From: Candidatus Brocadiia bacterium
Lineage (GTDB): Bacteria; Planctomycetota; Uabimicrobiia; Uabimicrobiales; JABWCH01
DNA: 33,819 nt
Direction of reading: 5' to 3'
Assembly (NCBI GenBank): GCA_013359215.1
Contig: JABWCH010000064.1
Span: 1 to 33,819, forward strand
Shown: positions 6,670 through 15,352 of the stretch, in pieces
Position numbering within the stretch: the stretch's first letter is position 1
Layout of the letters: each line of letters begins with the position of its first letter
Position numbers and translations under genes: made by a program
Notes under the pieces: model-generated
The model's database searches: none
What the model saw: only the letters and a program-made list of their open reading frames with translations
Told to the model about the DNA's origin: nothing

Positions 6670-8837
6670 AGGATTTCCTTTCCTAAATTAGTCTTATGGG
6701 AGCGATACAAGGAACTTTGGTCTAATTCCTCTACTTTTTTTACGTCTTGTCTTGCAAGGGCAAGATTAGGATTCGATTTTTCCTGATAGCATATAGCTCT
6801 TTTTAGATGCGCAAACTGGTCTTTTGGGTTGCTTTGGATGACTCTTGTCAAATCCTCTATGGAACGATCATATCTTCCTCTTCTCATATAGCAAAGGGCG
6901 CGGTTAAAATAGTGTAAGCTATTGTTCGGATCTAATCCTAATGACTTTTCGAATGCAATATCTGCCTCCTGATGCATATTTTTTTCATTCAAAATAAGCC
7001 CTTCAAGATCATAAAGGCAAGCATCATCAGGAGATATTTGTTGCGCATATTGAATGTCCGAGAGCGCAGCATCAAAATCTTTGAGAAAAAAGTATGCTTC
7101 GCTTCTGCCCTTAAATAGCTCTGCATTCTTTCCGCCACGGCTTATGCTATAGCTGAAATTGTGCATAGCTGATTCATAGTCTCTAAGTTCCAGATAGATT
7201 TTACCTCTGGTTTCAAAAACTTCTGGTTTTAAATATTCATTCAAGATGGCCTCTTCCAAATCGCGCAAAGATGCTTCTAAAGCTCCAACGCGAATGAGGT
7301 ATCTTGCTCTCATCCAGTAGACTTTGCCTTTTTCGCTGGCGATGTTACAGCCTACTATCTTATCCAGATAGTTGAGTGCCTCACCATAAGCACCTATATT
7401 CCTGTATTCTGTAGCCATTTGAAAATATACCTGGTTAAGCAAATCTTCCAGGCCAATTTCGTCGTATCCGAATTCTTTTGCGTTTTCCAGATCTTCGATA
7501 GCCAATTGCCAGATTTTTTTCTTGATATAAAGTACTGCCCTTAAATAATAAGCAGCACCTGCATCTTCTCCTGTAGAAATGCAAACAGACAGATGATGCA
7601 TAGCTTCTTCAAAGTTGCTGTTTTCTAAGGCGGCTTTCCCTAACAGTAAATTTTCGCATCCTGGCATTTCTTCTTTGAGATTTATATCCAGATTTACTTT
7701 AAACTCTTTTTTAGGAGATTGTTTTTCTTTGGGAGAGGAATTCCATTCTGTTTCCTGAATTTCTTCTATTTCTTCTATGGCGTATTGTGCTTTTTCTGTT
7801 TCAGAAGAAGTATGCATTTCGGCTTCTATAGCTTCTTCAGCAGAAATTTCTTCAATAAACTCAGCCTCCATAGCATCCACTTGTTCTTCTTTGATAAAAT
7901 CTTCTTCCTGGAATTCTTGTGCCTGGCTTTCAGAAGAAATGCTTTCTACAATTTCCAGTGCCTCTACAATGTTGTTGCCTTCATCTACAAAAATCGCTTC
8001 TGCCATAGATAAATTTTCCGCAGTTTGATCTATGGTGATTGCTTGAACGAATTCTTCTTCTATTTCTTCCATGGAAACTGCATTGGCGAAATTTTCAGGC
8101 TCTTCTATGGAAACTGCATTGGCGAAATTTTCAGGCTCTTCCATAGAAACCGCATCAGCGAAATTTTCAGGCTCTTCCATAGAAACCGCATCAGCGAAAT
8201 TTTCAGGTTCTTCCATGGATATTGGCTGTGGAACATCTGGGTCGTCTTTCTGATAGAGATCGCCAAAATCAGGCTGCTCTTGTATGTTTTCAAAAAACAT
8301 GGATTCCTCTTTTTTGCTTTTTTCTTCCAAAGGCTCAAAGAGATTCTCATCCAGAAAGCTTTGCTGCTGTACAGCTTTTTCCTGTTTTAGCGGAATCTGC
8401 TTGCTCTTTGACGTTCCTATACCAGGAATTGTTTTAACAGGAGGCGGAATTTCAATAGGCTGGGGAACAGCAATATTCCCATCATCATGGAAGTATGCCT
8501 CCAGATCTCCCGTAGTTTCCAATACATCTGGCGTACCCAATTGCAAAACAGGTCTTTTTTTCTCTCCTGCTTGAGAATCTTCTTCTCCGCCTAGGGAAAG
8601 CTGTTTTAGCTCAGGGAGACTAGGAAATTCAAATATATCGTTTCCTTCTTCTTTGCCCTTCATTTCGTGCATTTTTTTTTCAATCACTTCCAAAGGAGGA
8701 ATTTGCACAGGATTTCCGCATTTAGGGCATTTACCAACTTTTCCTGCAAATTCAGGGGATACTTTTACTCTTTTCCCGCAGGTACAAAGAAGGCGAATAA
8801 GACCTACCTCTTTTTGGTCAGATTTTTTTGGTTTCAA
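6666..8837 (-). CDS. Zinc-ribbon / acidic-repeat / TPR protein
   Basis: This is a roughly 723-residue cytoplasmic scaffold. The N-terminus has a CTCGKRVKV ... KCPKCGNPV zinc ribbon (C18, C20, C37, C40), a small domain I associate with planctomycete proteins. A long acidic, low-complexity middle section (about 60-385) includes four 12-residue SMEEPENFADAV-type repeats. About eight TPR motifs fill the rest, for example AAYYLRAVLYIKKKIWQLAI and LHYFNRALCYMRRGRYDRSI. I prefer the TTG at 8837, which has AAGGGGA 6 bases upstream. Another TTG at 8855 adds six residues but has no ribosome binding site. Either start overlaps the end of cca, and the stop overlaps the FHA gene start, so the three are probably coupled. 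Role inferred: protein-protein interaction. Confidence 0.85.
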   Translation of the reverse strand: MKPKKSDQKEVGLIRLLCTCGKRVKVSPEFAGKVGKCPKCGNPVQIPPLEVIEKKMHEMKGKEEGNDIFEFPSLPELKQLSLGGEEDSQAGEKKRPVLQLGTPDVLETTGDLEAYFHDDGNIAVPQPIEIPPPVKTIPGIGTSKSKQIPLKQEKAVQQQSFLDENLFEPLEEKSKKEESMFFENIQEQPDFGDLYQKDDPDVPQPISMEEPENFADAVSMEEPENFADAVSMEEPENFANAVSIEEPENFANAVSMEEIEEEFVQAITIDQTAENLSMAEAIFVDEGNNIVEALEIVESISSESQAQEFQEEDFIKEEQVDAMEAEFIEEISAEEAIEAEMHTSSETEKAQYAIEEIEEIQETEWNSSPKEKQSPKKEFKVNLDINLKEEMPGCENLLLGKAALENSNFEEAMHHLSVCISTGEDAGAAYYLRAVLYIKKKIWQLAIEDLENAKEFGYDEIGLEDLLNQVYFQMATEYRNIGAYGEALNYLDKIVGCNIASEKGKVYWMRARYLIRVGALEASLRDLEEAILNEYLKPEVFETRGKIYLELRDYESAMHNFSYSISRGGKNAELFKGRSEAYFFLKDFDAALSDIQYAQQISPDDACLYDLEGLILNEKNMHQEADIAFEKSLGLDPNNSLHYFNRALCYMRRGRYDRSIEDLTRVIQSNPKDQFAHLKRAICYQEKSNPNLALARQDVKKVEELDQSSLYRSHKTNLGKEIL
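8071..8214 (-). repeat. Four tandem 36-bp coding repeats in the TPR gene
   Basis: Units start at 8071, 8107, 8143 and 8179, with a partial fifth from 8215. Units 1 and 2 are almost identical to each other, as are units 3 and 4, and the two pairs differ at a few positions. Each encodes 12 residues like SMEEPENFADAV. The repeats are head-to-tail with no spacers, so this is not a CRISPR array. Confidence 0.9.
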
Positions 8838-10083
8838 TATTTTCCCCTTCCCCAAAGTGAGATTTGATTAAGTTGATGGCATCTTTTCGTGTAGAAATGC
8901 TGCCTTCCAACTGTTGCTCTTCTATAAAATATAAAATTTTTTTAAAAAGAGGGCCTGGCATAAAACCTAAATTCATCAAGTCTTCTCCATGTACCAAAGG
9001 GACAGGCTTGACATTCTCCATGCCCCATTCCTTAAATTTACTCTGACAATAGAAAAATATATCCAAATTTTTTTTGCATGCTGTTTGTTCTAAACGATGT
9101 AGCTCTAAAAGATCAGGGAATTCAGGGATAGCGAAAAATCTTTTCAAGCTTGCTTTACTCATATCAGGAACTTGCTGAAAAGAATGGTAATTTTTTAGGA
9201 TCGATGCAAGGTAGTCGCTTGTTTTTCTGGAAAGACAAAGCCTTTTTGTAACGCTTACCAGCTTTTTTTCGCCACAACGTCCTTGTGCAGGAAAGCAAAG
9301 AAAAGGAAATAATAAAATTCCTAATCCCAAATCCAATCCAGGAAGGGGAGATGCCAGGGCCAGCATCTCGGTTGTAAGACTAAAATTGTCCTGGTATCCC
9401 TCCATCTCAGGCAAAATAGAATAAAGAAGCTTGCTCTCTTTTAAATTTAAAATAGCCTTATCAGGGTGTGAGCAAAGTAACATATTGGTAAGTTCATCGC
9501 GTATTCTCTCTGGGGAAACTGTTTGAATTAGCTTTGACATAGATACCAATGCTTCCCATGTTTCTTCCACAATTTCAAAAGAAAGCTGGGCTGCAAAGCG
9601 TACTGCTCGCATAAGCCGAAGATGGTCTTCGGAAAATCGGCTATGAGGGTTTCCAATGGTTCGAATGAGCTTGTTCTCTATATCCTTTTGCCCGCCAACA
9701 TAGTCTATAATCGTATAAGAATCAGGCTCTAAAAAAAGCCCATTGACAGTGAAATCGCGACGCATTGCGTCTTCTTTCTCGTCACAAAAAGCAACACTGA
9801 CAGGCCGCCTTCCATCCTGGTATTCGCCGTCTTTTCTGAAAGTAGCTACTTCAAAGCTTTCTTTGCCAGACAATACTTTCATAATGCCAAATTTTGCTCC
9901 TATTGCTATTGTATGAGTGAAAATCCTCTTGATATCTTCTATATGGGCATCTGTGACAATATCATAGTCTTTAGGCTTTCGCTTCAAAAGGTAGTCTCTT
10001 ACGCAGCCACCGCAGAAGTAAGCCTTATGTCCACGCTTTTTTAATTCTTTTACAATACTTATTGCTTTTTCTAATTGGCACAT
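8818..10083 (-). CDS. cca: CCA tRNA nucleotidyltransferase / poly(A) polymerase family, class II
   Basis: The enzyme adds or repairs the 3' CCA end of tRNA using CTP and ATP. The 421-residue protein shows the class II nucleotidyltransferase head: FCGGCVRDYLL (G25-G26, R29-D30), then DYDIVTDA with the metal-binding D39 and D41. RRDFTVNGL (108-116) and EDHLRLMRAVRFAAQL (152-167) follow, both typical of the neck region. I see no C-terminal HD domain. The start is ATG at 10083 with no clear ribosome binding site. The 3' end overlaps the TPR gene start. A poly(A) polymerase role is the alternative; YQDGRRPVSVAF before RRDFTVNGL favours CCA addition. Confidence 0.93.
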   Translation of the reverse strand: MCQLEKAISIVKELKKRGHKAYFCGGCVRDYLLKRKPKDYDIVTDAHIEDIKRIFTHTIAIGAKFGIMKVLSGKESFEVATFRKDGEYQDGRRPVSVAFCDEKEDAMRRDFTVNGLFLEPDSYTIIDYVGGQKDIENKLIRTIGNPHSRFSEDHLRLMRAVRFAAQLSFEIVEETWEALVSMSKLIQTVSPERIRDELTNMLLCSHPDKAILNLKESKLLYSILPEMEGYQDNFSLTTEMLALASPLPGLDLGLGILLFPFLCFPAQGRCGEKKLVSVTKRLCLSRKTSDYLASILKNYHSFQQVPDMSKASLKRFFAIPEFPDLLELHRLEQTACKKNLDIFFYCQSKFKEWGMENVKPVPLVHGEDLMNLGFMPGPLFKKILYFIEEQQLEGSISTRKDAINLIKSHFGEGENIETKKI

Positions 10084-10148
10084 GATAGCTATCTGTTAAA
10101 ATTTGTTTTAGTCAAAATGATAACGGCTGCTCATTAAGACTGCATTCT

Positions 10149-10604
10149 CTATTCTGATTCCCATTTTTCTACAACAACATATTTATTCGCACAACGAATA
10201 ACGCGAATCTTCATTCCTTTTGCAACCATAAGCCCTTCTGTGATAGCAGCTATTTTCTGCCCCCCTACTTCCACTTCCCCTTTAGGATCTAAATAAGTAG
10301 TGGCAATGCCTTCCTTATGCAAATAAGATGCAAAAGGCCCTTGGGTTTTTGCCTTAGAAAAGGAAATATCAAAACCAACGTGGAGCAGCAAAAGAAAAAA
10401 TACAATGCATAACAAGGTAATAGCCAATGCTCCATAGCCATTAAAAAAGAGCATTGCAAGGCCAGTAAGCCCTAAGAAAGAGCTAATAAATAGACATACA
10501 GTAAAGGCTCTCTTTTTGAAAAAGAGTATGCCTAAAATCCATACAACAAAAGCACTAAAGAAAACAGTGGTTGGATATAACCAGCTATTCATATTGCGTC
10601 TCAC
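10149..10604 (-). CDS. NfeD-like membrane protein
   Basis: This 151-residue protein has about three hydrophobic segments in the first 80 residues. A soluble OB-fold-like tail follows, containing KEGIATTYLDPKGEVEVGG, AITEGLMVAKGMKIRV and a final VVVE. This is the pattern of the NfeD C-terminal domain (G.A.T.L.P.G.V...G ... G..V.V). NfeD-like proteins work with membrane stomatin/prohibitin partners or ClpP-class proteases, but neither is next to it. The GTG at 10604 overlaps the stop of the hydrolase gene (GTGA). An ATG four codons in, at 10592, is an alternative, and neither has a strong ribosome binding site. It is the last gene of a three-gene unit. Confidence 0.83.
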   Translation of the reverse strand: MRRNMNSWLYPTTVFFSAFVVWILGILFFKKRAFTVCLFISSFLGLTGLAMLFFNGYGALAITLLCIVFFLLLLHVGFDISFSKAKTQGPFASYLHKEGIATTYLDPKGEVEVGGQKIAAITEGLMVAKGMKIRVIRCANKYVVVEKWESE

Positions 10605-11335
10605 AAAAGAATTTCTTTACCATCATCCATAATATCCCATTGTATTGAGCTTCGGTTCTCTAAGACATCTTTGCCTACATGAGTCAGAACGATTTTTTTT
10701 GCGCCAAGCAAGGCTGAGTGTTCTTTAAGCTCTTGGTAAGAAAGATGGTTTTTGGATGTCTTTTGATAATCTACACATTCTGTGATCAGGAGATCAGCAT
10801 CTTTGCTTAGGTTTATCATATCATCATTCCATGCTGTATCCCCCGTGAATGCAATCGTTTTCCCCTGGGTTTGGATTCTATATCCTAAAGATTCTTTTTT
10901 ATGCTTCATGGGTATAGGAAAAATCTGCATTCCTTCCAGATTATAGGTTTGCTTAGGTGAATATTCTTCAAAGTTCCTGGGAAATTGATAGTTAGGATAA
11001 AAGTCTCCATAGCAAACTTTGTAGGTTTGCTCAAAATGATTTTGTAATCCTCTAGGCCCTGCATACACTATGCTTTTTTGGCGATTCCAATCTAGTGTCA
11101 GAGCCAGGTCTAAAAAGACAATACCAACAAAGTGATCTCCATGAAAATGGGTAATCAGCACTGCCTGTAGTTCATTGGGGTTGAGTCTTTCTTGTTGCAT
11201 ACGCAAAAGTGTTGTTGGCCCGCATTCTAATAATACATTGGTATCCTGGCTTTGTATCCAGATAGACTGGTTGGCTCTTGCTCCTGTGTTTGCATAATCG
11301 CCTGTTCCCAAAAATAAAAGACGTAGAGAACCCAT
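10601..11335 (-). CDS. Metallo-beta-lactamase-fold hydrolase, RNase Z-like
   Basis: This is a 244-residue MBL-fold enzyme. The metal ligands are complete: THFHGDH (H63, H65, D67, H68), PMKH (H144), FTGDT (D166) and THVG (H219). NHLSY near H197 resembles the ElaC/RNase Z layout. The RNase Z exosite arm is not obvious, so a general phosphodiesterase or lactonase-type MBL protein remains possible. I choose the ATG at 11335, which forms TAATG with the upstream stop and has AAGGAG 11 bases before it. A GTG at 11347 sits directly against that ribosome binding site and is unlikely. It is coupled to the thioredoxin-like membrane protein upstream and the NfeD-like protein downstream. Confidence 0.87.
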   Translation of the reverse strand: MGSLRLLFLGTGDYANTGARANQSIWIQSQDTNVLLECGPTTLLRMQQERLNPNELQAVLITHFHGDHFVGIVFLDLALTLDWNRQKSIVYAGPRGLQNHFEQTYKVCYGDFYPNYQFPRNFEEYSPKQTYNLEGMQIFPIPMKHKKESLGYRIQTQGKTIAFTGDTAWNDDMINLSKDADLLITECVDYQKTSKNHLSYQELKEHSALLGAKKIVLTHVGKDVLENRSSIQWDIMDDGKEILL

Positions 11336-12516
11336 TAAGCCAAACACTCCTTTTCTTTTTTATAGCGGGAAGAAAGCCCTGCAAGAAGCGCAAACTGGCA
11401 TACTATAAGAAGAATCGTTTCCATAGAAACAGTGGAAAAAGATTTCAACCATTCATAATGCTGTAAGGACGTTTGTTGCCATACCAAAAGAGGATAATAT
11501 AGAATGGCTAAAGAAAAGGGGATTTGCATGATCGTATATAGCAGGTTCAAAGAGAAAAAAAATAAACAAGCCAAAAAAGACCAAAGCATTCCTTTGTATT
11601 TTAAAACTTTGGCTAAAGTATATAGCATTCCCCATCCCCATAGTACTAAAGGAAATACTTTGACTAAAAAATCAATAAAGAAGAAAAAAAGATGGTTCTC
11701 TGGAGTATTGCTGATTCCTATTTCTTTATGGCTAGAACCTAATGGCCTATAGTTTAAAGATGTTATAACTGGGACTTTTGTCATGATAGGATCTGCAAGA
11801 TCCTGTTTCCAAGACAAGACGGCTTTTGCTTCTTGCATTTTTTCGCTGTCTTGTTTTATAGTAGCAGGAATTTTATTTTCTGGCTTTTCTGTTGTATCTT
11901 TTACTACAGGTTTATTCTCTGAAACAACCAAAAGCTTAGGGGCTTTTTCTGTTTCTGCAACCCAATTTTTAGAGGCAAAAAGATCAGAAGCAGCAGATGC
12001 TTGTTGGGATTCTTCCACAGTGATGAATTTCAAAGCGTATTTAGCTTGCTGTCTGATTTGCATATAATTCCAGGATTCGGGAGATTCAGAATAGGTTATA
12101 GTCCCTTGCTCGTCGCTTATAAGCAAAAGAGGAATTTTGTCCATAGAAAGTCTTTGGAATTCTTTGCCTTGTGGGTCGAAAAGAAAAGGATAGATACAGT
12201 TTTTTGCTATTTCCTGTACATCCTGGATTTTTGCTTTGCTTTCATGGTCTACATAGATAGCGAAAACTTCCAGTTCCTTAGTGCGAAAAGAGTAAGCAAC
12301 CTGGTTGAGAATGTCAAAAGCCCTTTGGTTTAAAAGCTCTTTTTCCCCAAAAAAGTATAAAAGCTTTGCTATTGGACGGGAAAGGACTTCTTCTTTTCCA
12401 TTTTCTTGGAAAAAAGTAAGCTCAGGCAGTTCTTTTACCTGGGCATCCGCTACAATTCCACAGAAAAGGAAAACCCCCCAAACAATAGCTTGTACGAAAA
12501 AAGTCTTATTTTTCAT
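11335..12516 (-). CDS. Thioredoxin-fold-like protein with C-terminal membrane helices, function unknown
   Basis: This 393-residue protein is not a family I recognise. A Sec signal or anchor (1-25, VADAQ) is followed by a region resembling a thioredoxin/TlpA fold (30-165). KLLYFFGEKELLNQ sits where the CxxC redox motif would be, and KIPLLLISDEQGTI fits the cis-Pro strand. The CxxC is absent (only C107 lies in the domain), so redox catalysis is unlikely. A Lys/Glu-rich linker (about 165-270) leads to about four membrane helices (about 272-385). The ATG at 12516 has AAGGG about 7 bases upstream. It heads the three-gene unit with the MBL hydrolase and NfeD-like genes; a shared envelope role is inferred from that spacing only. 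Confidence 0.7.
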   Translation of the reverse strand: MKNKTFFVQAIVWGVFLFCGIVADAQVKELPELTFFQENGKEEVLSRPIAKLLYFFGEKELLNQRAFDILNQVAYSFRTKELEVFAIYVDHESKAKIQDVQEIAKNCIYPFLFDPQGKEFQRLSMDKIPLLLISDEQGTITYSESPESWNYMQIRQQAKYALKFITVEESQQASAASDLFASKNWVAETEKAPKLLVVSENKPVVKDTTEKPENKIPATIKQDSEKMQEAKAVLSWKQDLADPIMTKVPVITSLNYRPLGSSHKEIGISNTPENHLFFFFIDFLVKVFPLVLWGWGMLYTLAKVLKYKGMLWSFLACLFFFSLNLLYTIMQIPFSLAILYYPLLVWQQTSLQHYEWLKSFSTVSMETILLIVCQFALLAGLSSRYKKEKECLA

Positions 12517-12622
12517 GGCATGCCCTTTTTTAGATTATTTGTTTTTATTCATGAATCGTAAAAATTTCTATACCCCAAAAGTTATTATAAATGATTTGCT
12601 TTTGAAATCAAGTCATTTTAAA

Positions 12623-12664
12623 GGGGGTTTAGATGAAAATTTTTGCAAAAATTTCCTCCCCCCC
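12623..12664 (-). terminator. Palindrome with G/C-run flanks after selB, possible terminator
   Basis: A perfect 18-bp palindrome, AAATTTTTGCAAAAATTT (12637-12654), is flanked by GGGGG (12623-12627) and CCCCCCC (12658-12664) that could extend the stem. It lies 25 bases past the selB stop in the 172-base gap before the thioredoxin-like gene. No T tract follows, so a terminator role is a guess. Confidence 0.35.
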
Positions 12665-12688
12665 AAACAAAAATTTCTTGCGTTGCTT

Positions 12689-14599
12689 CTATCGTTTAAG
12701 CACACGAGAGCTTTCTTTTCTTACTGTAAGGCCAATTTTGTCAAAATAGTCCAAAAGAGGGATAATATACTTACGAGTGGTTTTAAGCTGGTCACGGAAG
12801 TCAGCAGAAACAAGCTCTCCCTGTTTTTGTATGGTTTCTATAATACGATTTTTGGCTTCTTCTATTGCTTTCGCATGAAAGAAAAGACCACGTTCGATTT
12901 CTATGATGCTTTCTTTTTCGCAAAGAAGCTCAAACAAGGGTGCTATTTCCTTGGAAGAAGCAGAAAGAAACTGGGGTAGCTCTTCCCAGGAAGGCGGGAT
13001 AAAAGGCTCTTGTAAAAAACGCTTTTCTATTCTTTCTAAAAGCCGCTGCTCTTTTTCTTTTAATGCAATCTCTCGCTCTGGAAGAAAAAGATTTTCTCCT
13101 TTTTCCCCCAAAAATTTTTGAGCCACAAGCCGAGAAACAATCTCGTCCATCAAAATATTTTCCAAAGAAAGAGCATTTTTTAAAAAGGCTTTTTTTATAT
13201 AGATTTTGTAAGGATTTTGTTTGAAGAATTCTTTTATTTTATTGAAGAATCGAACTTGCATCTCTTCCAAGACTTGCGTATGAATATAGCGCAGAGGATT
13301 CCCGCCTAAAGACAAAACAGATCCTTCCTTGATAAGATTCCCCATCATTACATCGAATTCTTCCTTGCTCCTTTGAGAAAGCTTTAAAAGCTCACCTTCT
13401 TTTAGCAAACAATGCTTTCGGATTTCTACTTCCAGCTTGCTTTCTGGAGTGACCAAAGATTTTTCTCTTTCCTGCAACTGTTCTTCTACATTGTTGCGAA
13501 AGCGTTTTAGTCTATGACCACAGCTTCCGATAATAACCCCGCCTCCAATCATAAGCATAGGGGAAGAGAGTCGCAAAACAAATCGATCTCCTGCCACAGC
13601 AAGAATAGGACGATCCAGGCGAATCTGGACATACCCTGTTTCTCCTGGCTCCATGCGCTCTTTACCCAAAATGGCTATCTTGCCCATTTCTTCCAGCGTC
13701 CCAGTGTGAAATCTTACGGGCGTAAGGTATTCTAATGTTGTGCGTGCATCTGGCATATATTCAAATTTGGCCTCCAGCAAAGTAACTGGCTCAAAGTAGC
13801 CAGGACACGCAGCCACCTGGCCTCTTTCGATAACTTTATAATCGAGATCTTTAACATTAAGGGCAGTGCTATGTCCTTCCCTGGCTTCTTCTACTTCCTG
13901 GCCATAAGCCTGAATTTTTTTGACTCGTCCGATGAATTCTCCTGGCAAAATTTCCAGCTCTTCTCCTATCTTGATTTTACCTGAAACAGGAATCCCTGTT
14001 ATCACTGTTCCATAACCATGCTTTGAAAAAATCCTTTGGATAGGCATACGAAAAACGCCTGTGGAAGCAGAAGGAGTGATTTTTTGTATCTCGTTAAATA
14101 GAATCCTCTTGAATTCATCTAAGCCTTGTCCTGTTGTATTGGAAAAGCCTACAATCGGCGCGTTTTCTAAGAATGTTCCCTTGAGGACATTTTTGATTTC
14201 TTCTTGTGCCATGAAAACAAGGTCGCTTTCCACTGTATCGATTTTAGTAAGAGCGACCATTCCCTTTTGTATGCCTAAGATTTGCATGATTTCCAGATGC
14301 TCTCTGGTTTGAGGCATGACACCATCGTTGGCAGCCACAACAAGGATTACAAAGTCAATGCTAGTAGCACCTGCTACCATATTTTTGATGAACCTTTCAT
14401 GCCCAGGAACATCGATGATGCCAACAAGTCGTCCATCAGGAAGCTCAAGAGGCGCAAATCCCAAATCTATGGTAAGCCCTCTCTCCTTTTCTTCTTTGAG
14501 TCTGTCTGGGTCTATGCCTGTAAGGGATCTCACTAAGGAAGATTTTCCATGATCTATATGGCCTGCTGTGCCTATGACGATATTGAATATCTTATCCAA
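12689..14599 (-). CDS. selB: Selenocysteine-specific translation elongation factor SelB
   Basis: SelB delivers Sec-tRNA to UGA codons that carry a SECIS element. The 636-residue protein begins with an EF-Tu-like GTPase: GTAGHIDHGKS (10-20), the switch region around T43, DVPGHERF (63-70) and TKID (118-121). Domains II and III follow, then a chain of winged-helix domains. The last contains FRDQLKTTRKYIIPLLDYFD, a strong SelB signature. The start is TTG at 14599 with AGGAG 6 bases upstream, that site overlapping the TAG stop of the acyltransferase gene, so the two are coupled. selA, selC, selD and any obvious selenoprotein are absent from the window. The C-terminal winged helix rules out an ordinary EF-Tu. 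Confidence 0.96.
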   Translation of the reverse strand: MDKIFNIVIGTAGHIDHGKSSLVRSLTGIDPDRLKEEKERGLTIDLGFAPLELPDGRLVGIIDVPGHERFIKNMVAGATSIDFVILVVAANDGVMPQTREHLEIMQILGIQKGMVALTKIDTVESDLVFMAQEEIKNVLKGTFLENAPIVGFSNTTGQGLDEFKRILFNEIQKITPSASTGVFRMPIQRIFSKHGYGTVITGIPVSGKIKIGEELEILPGEFIGRVKKIQAYGQEVEEAREGHSTALNVKDLDYKVIERGQVAACPGYFEPVTLLEAKFEYMPDARTTLEYLTPVRFHTGTLEEMGKIAILGKERMEPGETGYVQIRLDRPILAVAGDRFVLRLSSPMLMIGGGVIIGSCGHRLKRFRNNVEEQLQEREKSLVTPESKLEVEIRKHCLLKEGELLKLSQRSKEEFDVMMGNLIKEGSVLSLGGNPLRYIHTQVLEEMQVRFFNKIKEFFKQNPYKIYIKKAFLKNALSLENILMDEIVSRLVAQKFLGEKGENLFLPEREIALKEKEQRLLERIEKRFLQEPFIPPSWEELPQFLSASSKEIAPLFELLCEKESIIEIERGLFFHAKAIEEAKNRIIETIQKQGELVSADFRDQLKTTRKYIIPLLDYFDKIGLTVRKESSRVLKR

Positions 14600-14608
14600 T
14601 GTTTTCTC

Positions 14609-15352
14609 CTATAAGGGTTTTTGTTCTGGTCCAAGGTTTTCTATGAATTTCATTCTTACTTCCTGGATGCTATTATCGAGGTTTTCCTCTGTCCAGGATG
14701 TAGTATCAATAGGATCGAGAACCTGGATACGAACTTCAAAGGGGGCTAAATGGATAAGCCCATGCTTGGGCCATTTTTTATGAGTGTTGTGCATAACAAC
14801 AGGAACAATAGGCAGTCTGGTGGCAAGTGCGATGTGGGCAAAGCCTTTTTTAAAAGGTTGCAGGCGGCCATCCTGGCTTCTTGTCCCTTCTGCCCAAATC
14901 CACACACCTAAAGAATTTTTTTTAACATATTCTGCATTTTTATTCAAAGAAGATATAGCTTTCTCTTTATTTTTCCTATCTATAAGAAGATGCCCTGAGA
15001 GAAAGTATGCCCATCCCAAAAAAGGAATCCAGGCCACCTCTTTTTTGGCAATGGATACAACTTCGATAGGCGCAAGAAACATGCTAAGAACGACATCCAA
15101 TGCAGAAGCATGGTTCAAAACATAGATAGCAGGAAAAAATTTTTGGATTCTTTCCGTTGGATTTCCCAAAACATAGATACGAAAAATTTTTATAAGCACA
15201 GCACCTAGAATATGAATCACATAAGTAGAAAATCGAATGCGTAAAACCCGATAGGGCAACAAAAACAAATTACCAAGAAACATAACACTGCACAAAACCA
15301 TAAAAACAAGACAAGCTGAAAAATATCGAAAGATTTTATCCAGAACTTTCAT
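14609..15352 (-). CDS. plsC: 1-acyl-sn-glycerol-3-phosphate acyltransferase (PlsC family)
   Basis: This enzyme acylates lysophosphatidic acid to phosphatidic acid at the inner membrane. The 247-residue form starts at the ATG at 15352, which overlaps the preceding stop (TGATG) and has GGGGAGGAA about 9 bases upstream. An in-frame start at 15442 would run 90 bases into the neighbouring gene and is rejected. An N-terminal hydrophobic segment (11-33) anchors it. The family motifs are NHASALD (H81, D86), then AEGTRS (E155-R158) with the following GRLQPFKKGFAHIAL, and LPIVPVVMHNT (180-190). It sits between the GuaB1-like gene and selB in one transcription unit. It could be a related lysophospholipid acyltransferase. 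Confidence 0.93.
   Translation of the reverse strand: MKVLDKIFRYFSACLVFMVLCSVMFLGNLFLLPYRVLRIRFSTYVIHILGAVLIKIFRIYVLGNPTERIQKFFPAIYVLNHASALDVVLSMFLAPIEVVSIAKKEVAWIPFLGWAYFLSGHLLIDRKNKEKAISSLNKNAEYVKKNSLGVWIWAEGTRSQDGRLQPFKKGFAHIALATRLPIVPVVMHNTHKKWPKHGLIHLAPFEVRIQVLDPIDTTSWTEENLDNSIQEVRMKFIENLGPEQKPL

Noticed and set aside
8071..8214. 36-base repeats of CRISPR-like length
   Set aside because: The units are directly adjacent with no spacers and translate in frame as part of the TPR protein.
11335..12516. Selenocysteine UGA hidden in the thioredoxin-like gene, given selB nearby
   Set aside because: The frame runs intact to TAA and there is no UGA at the expected CxxC place; the site reads GEKELL instead. 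Other gene ends in the window also show no convincing readthrough context.
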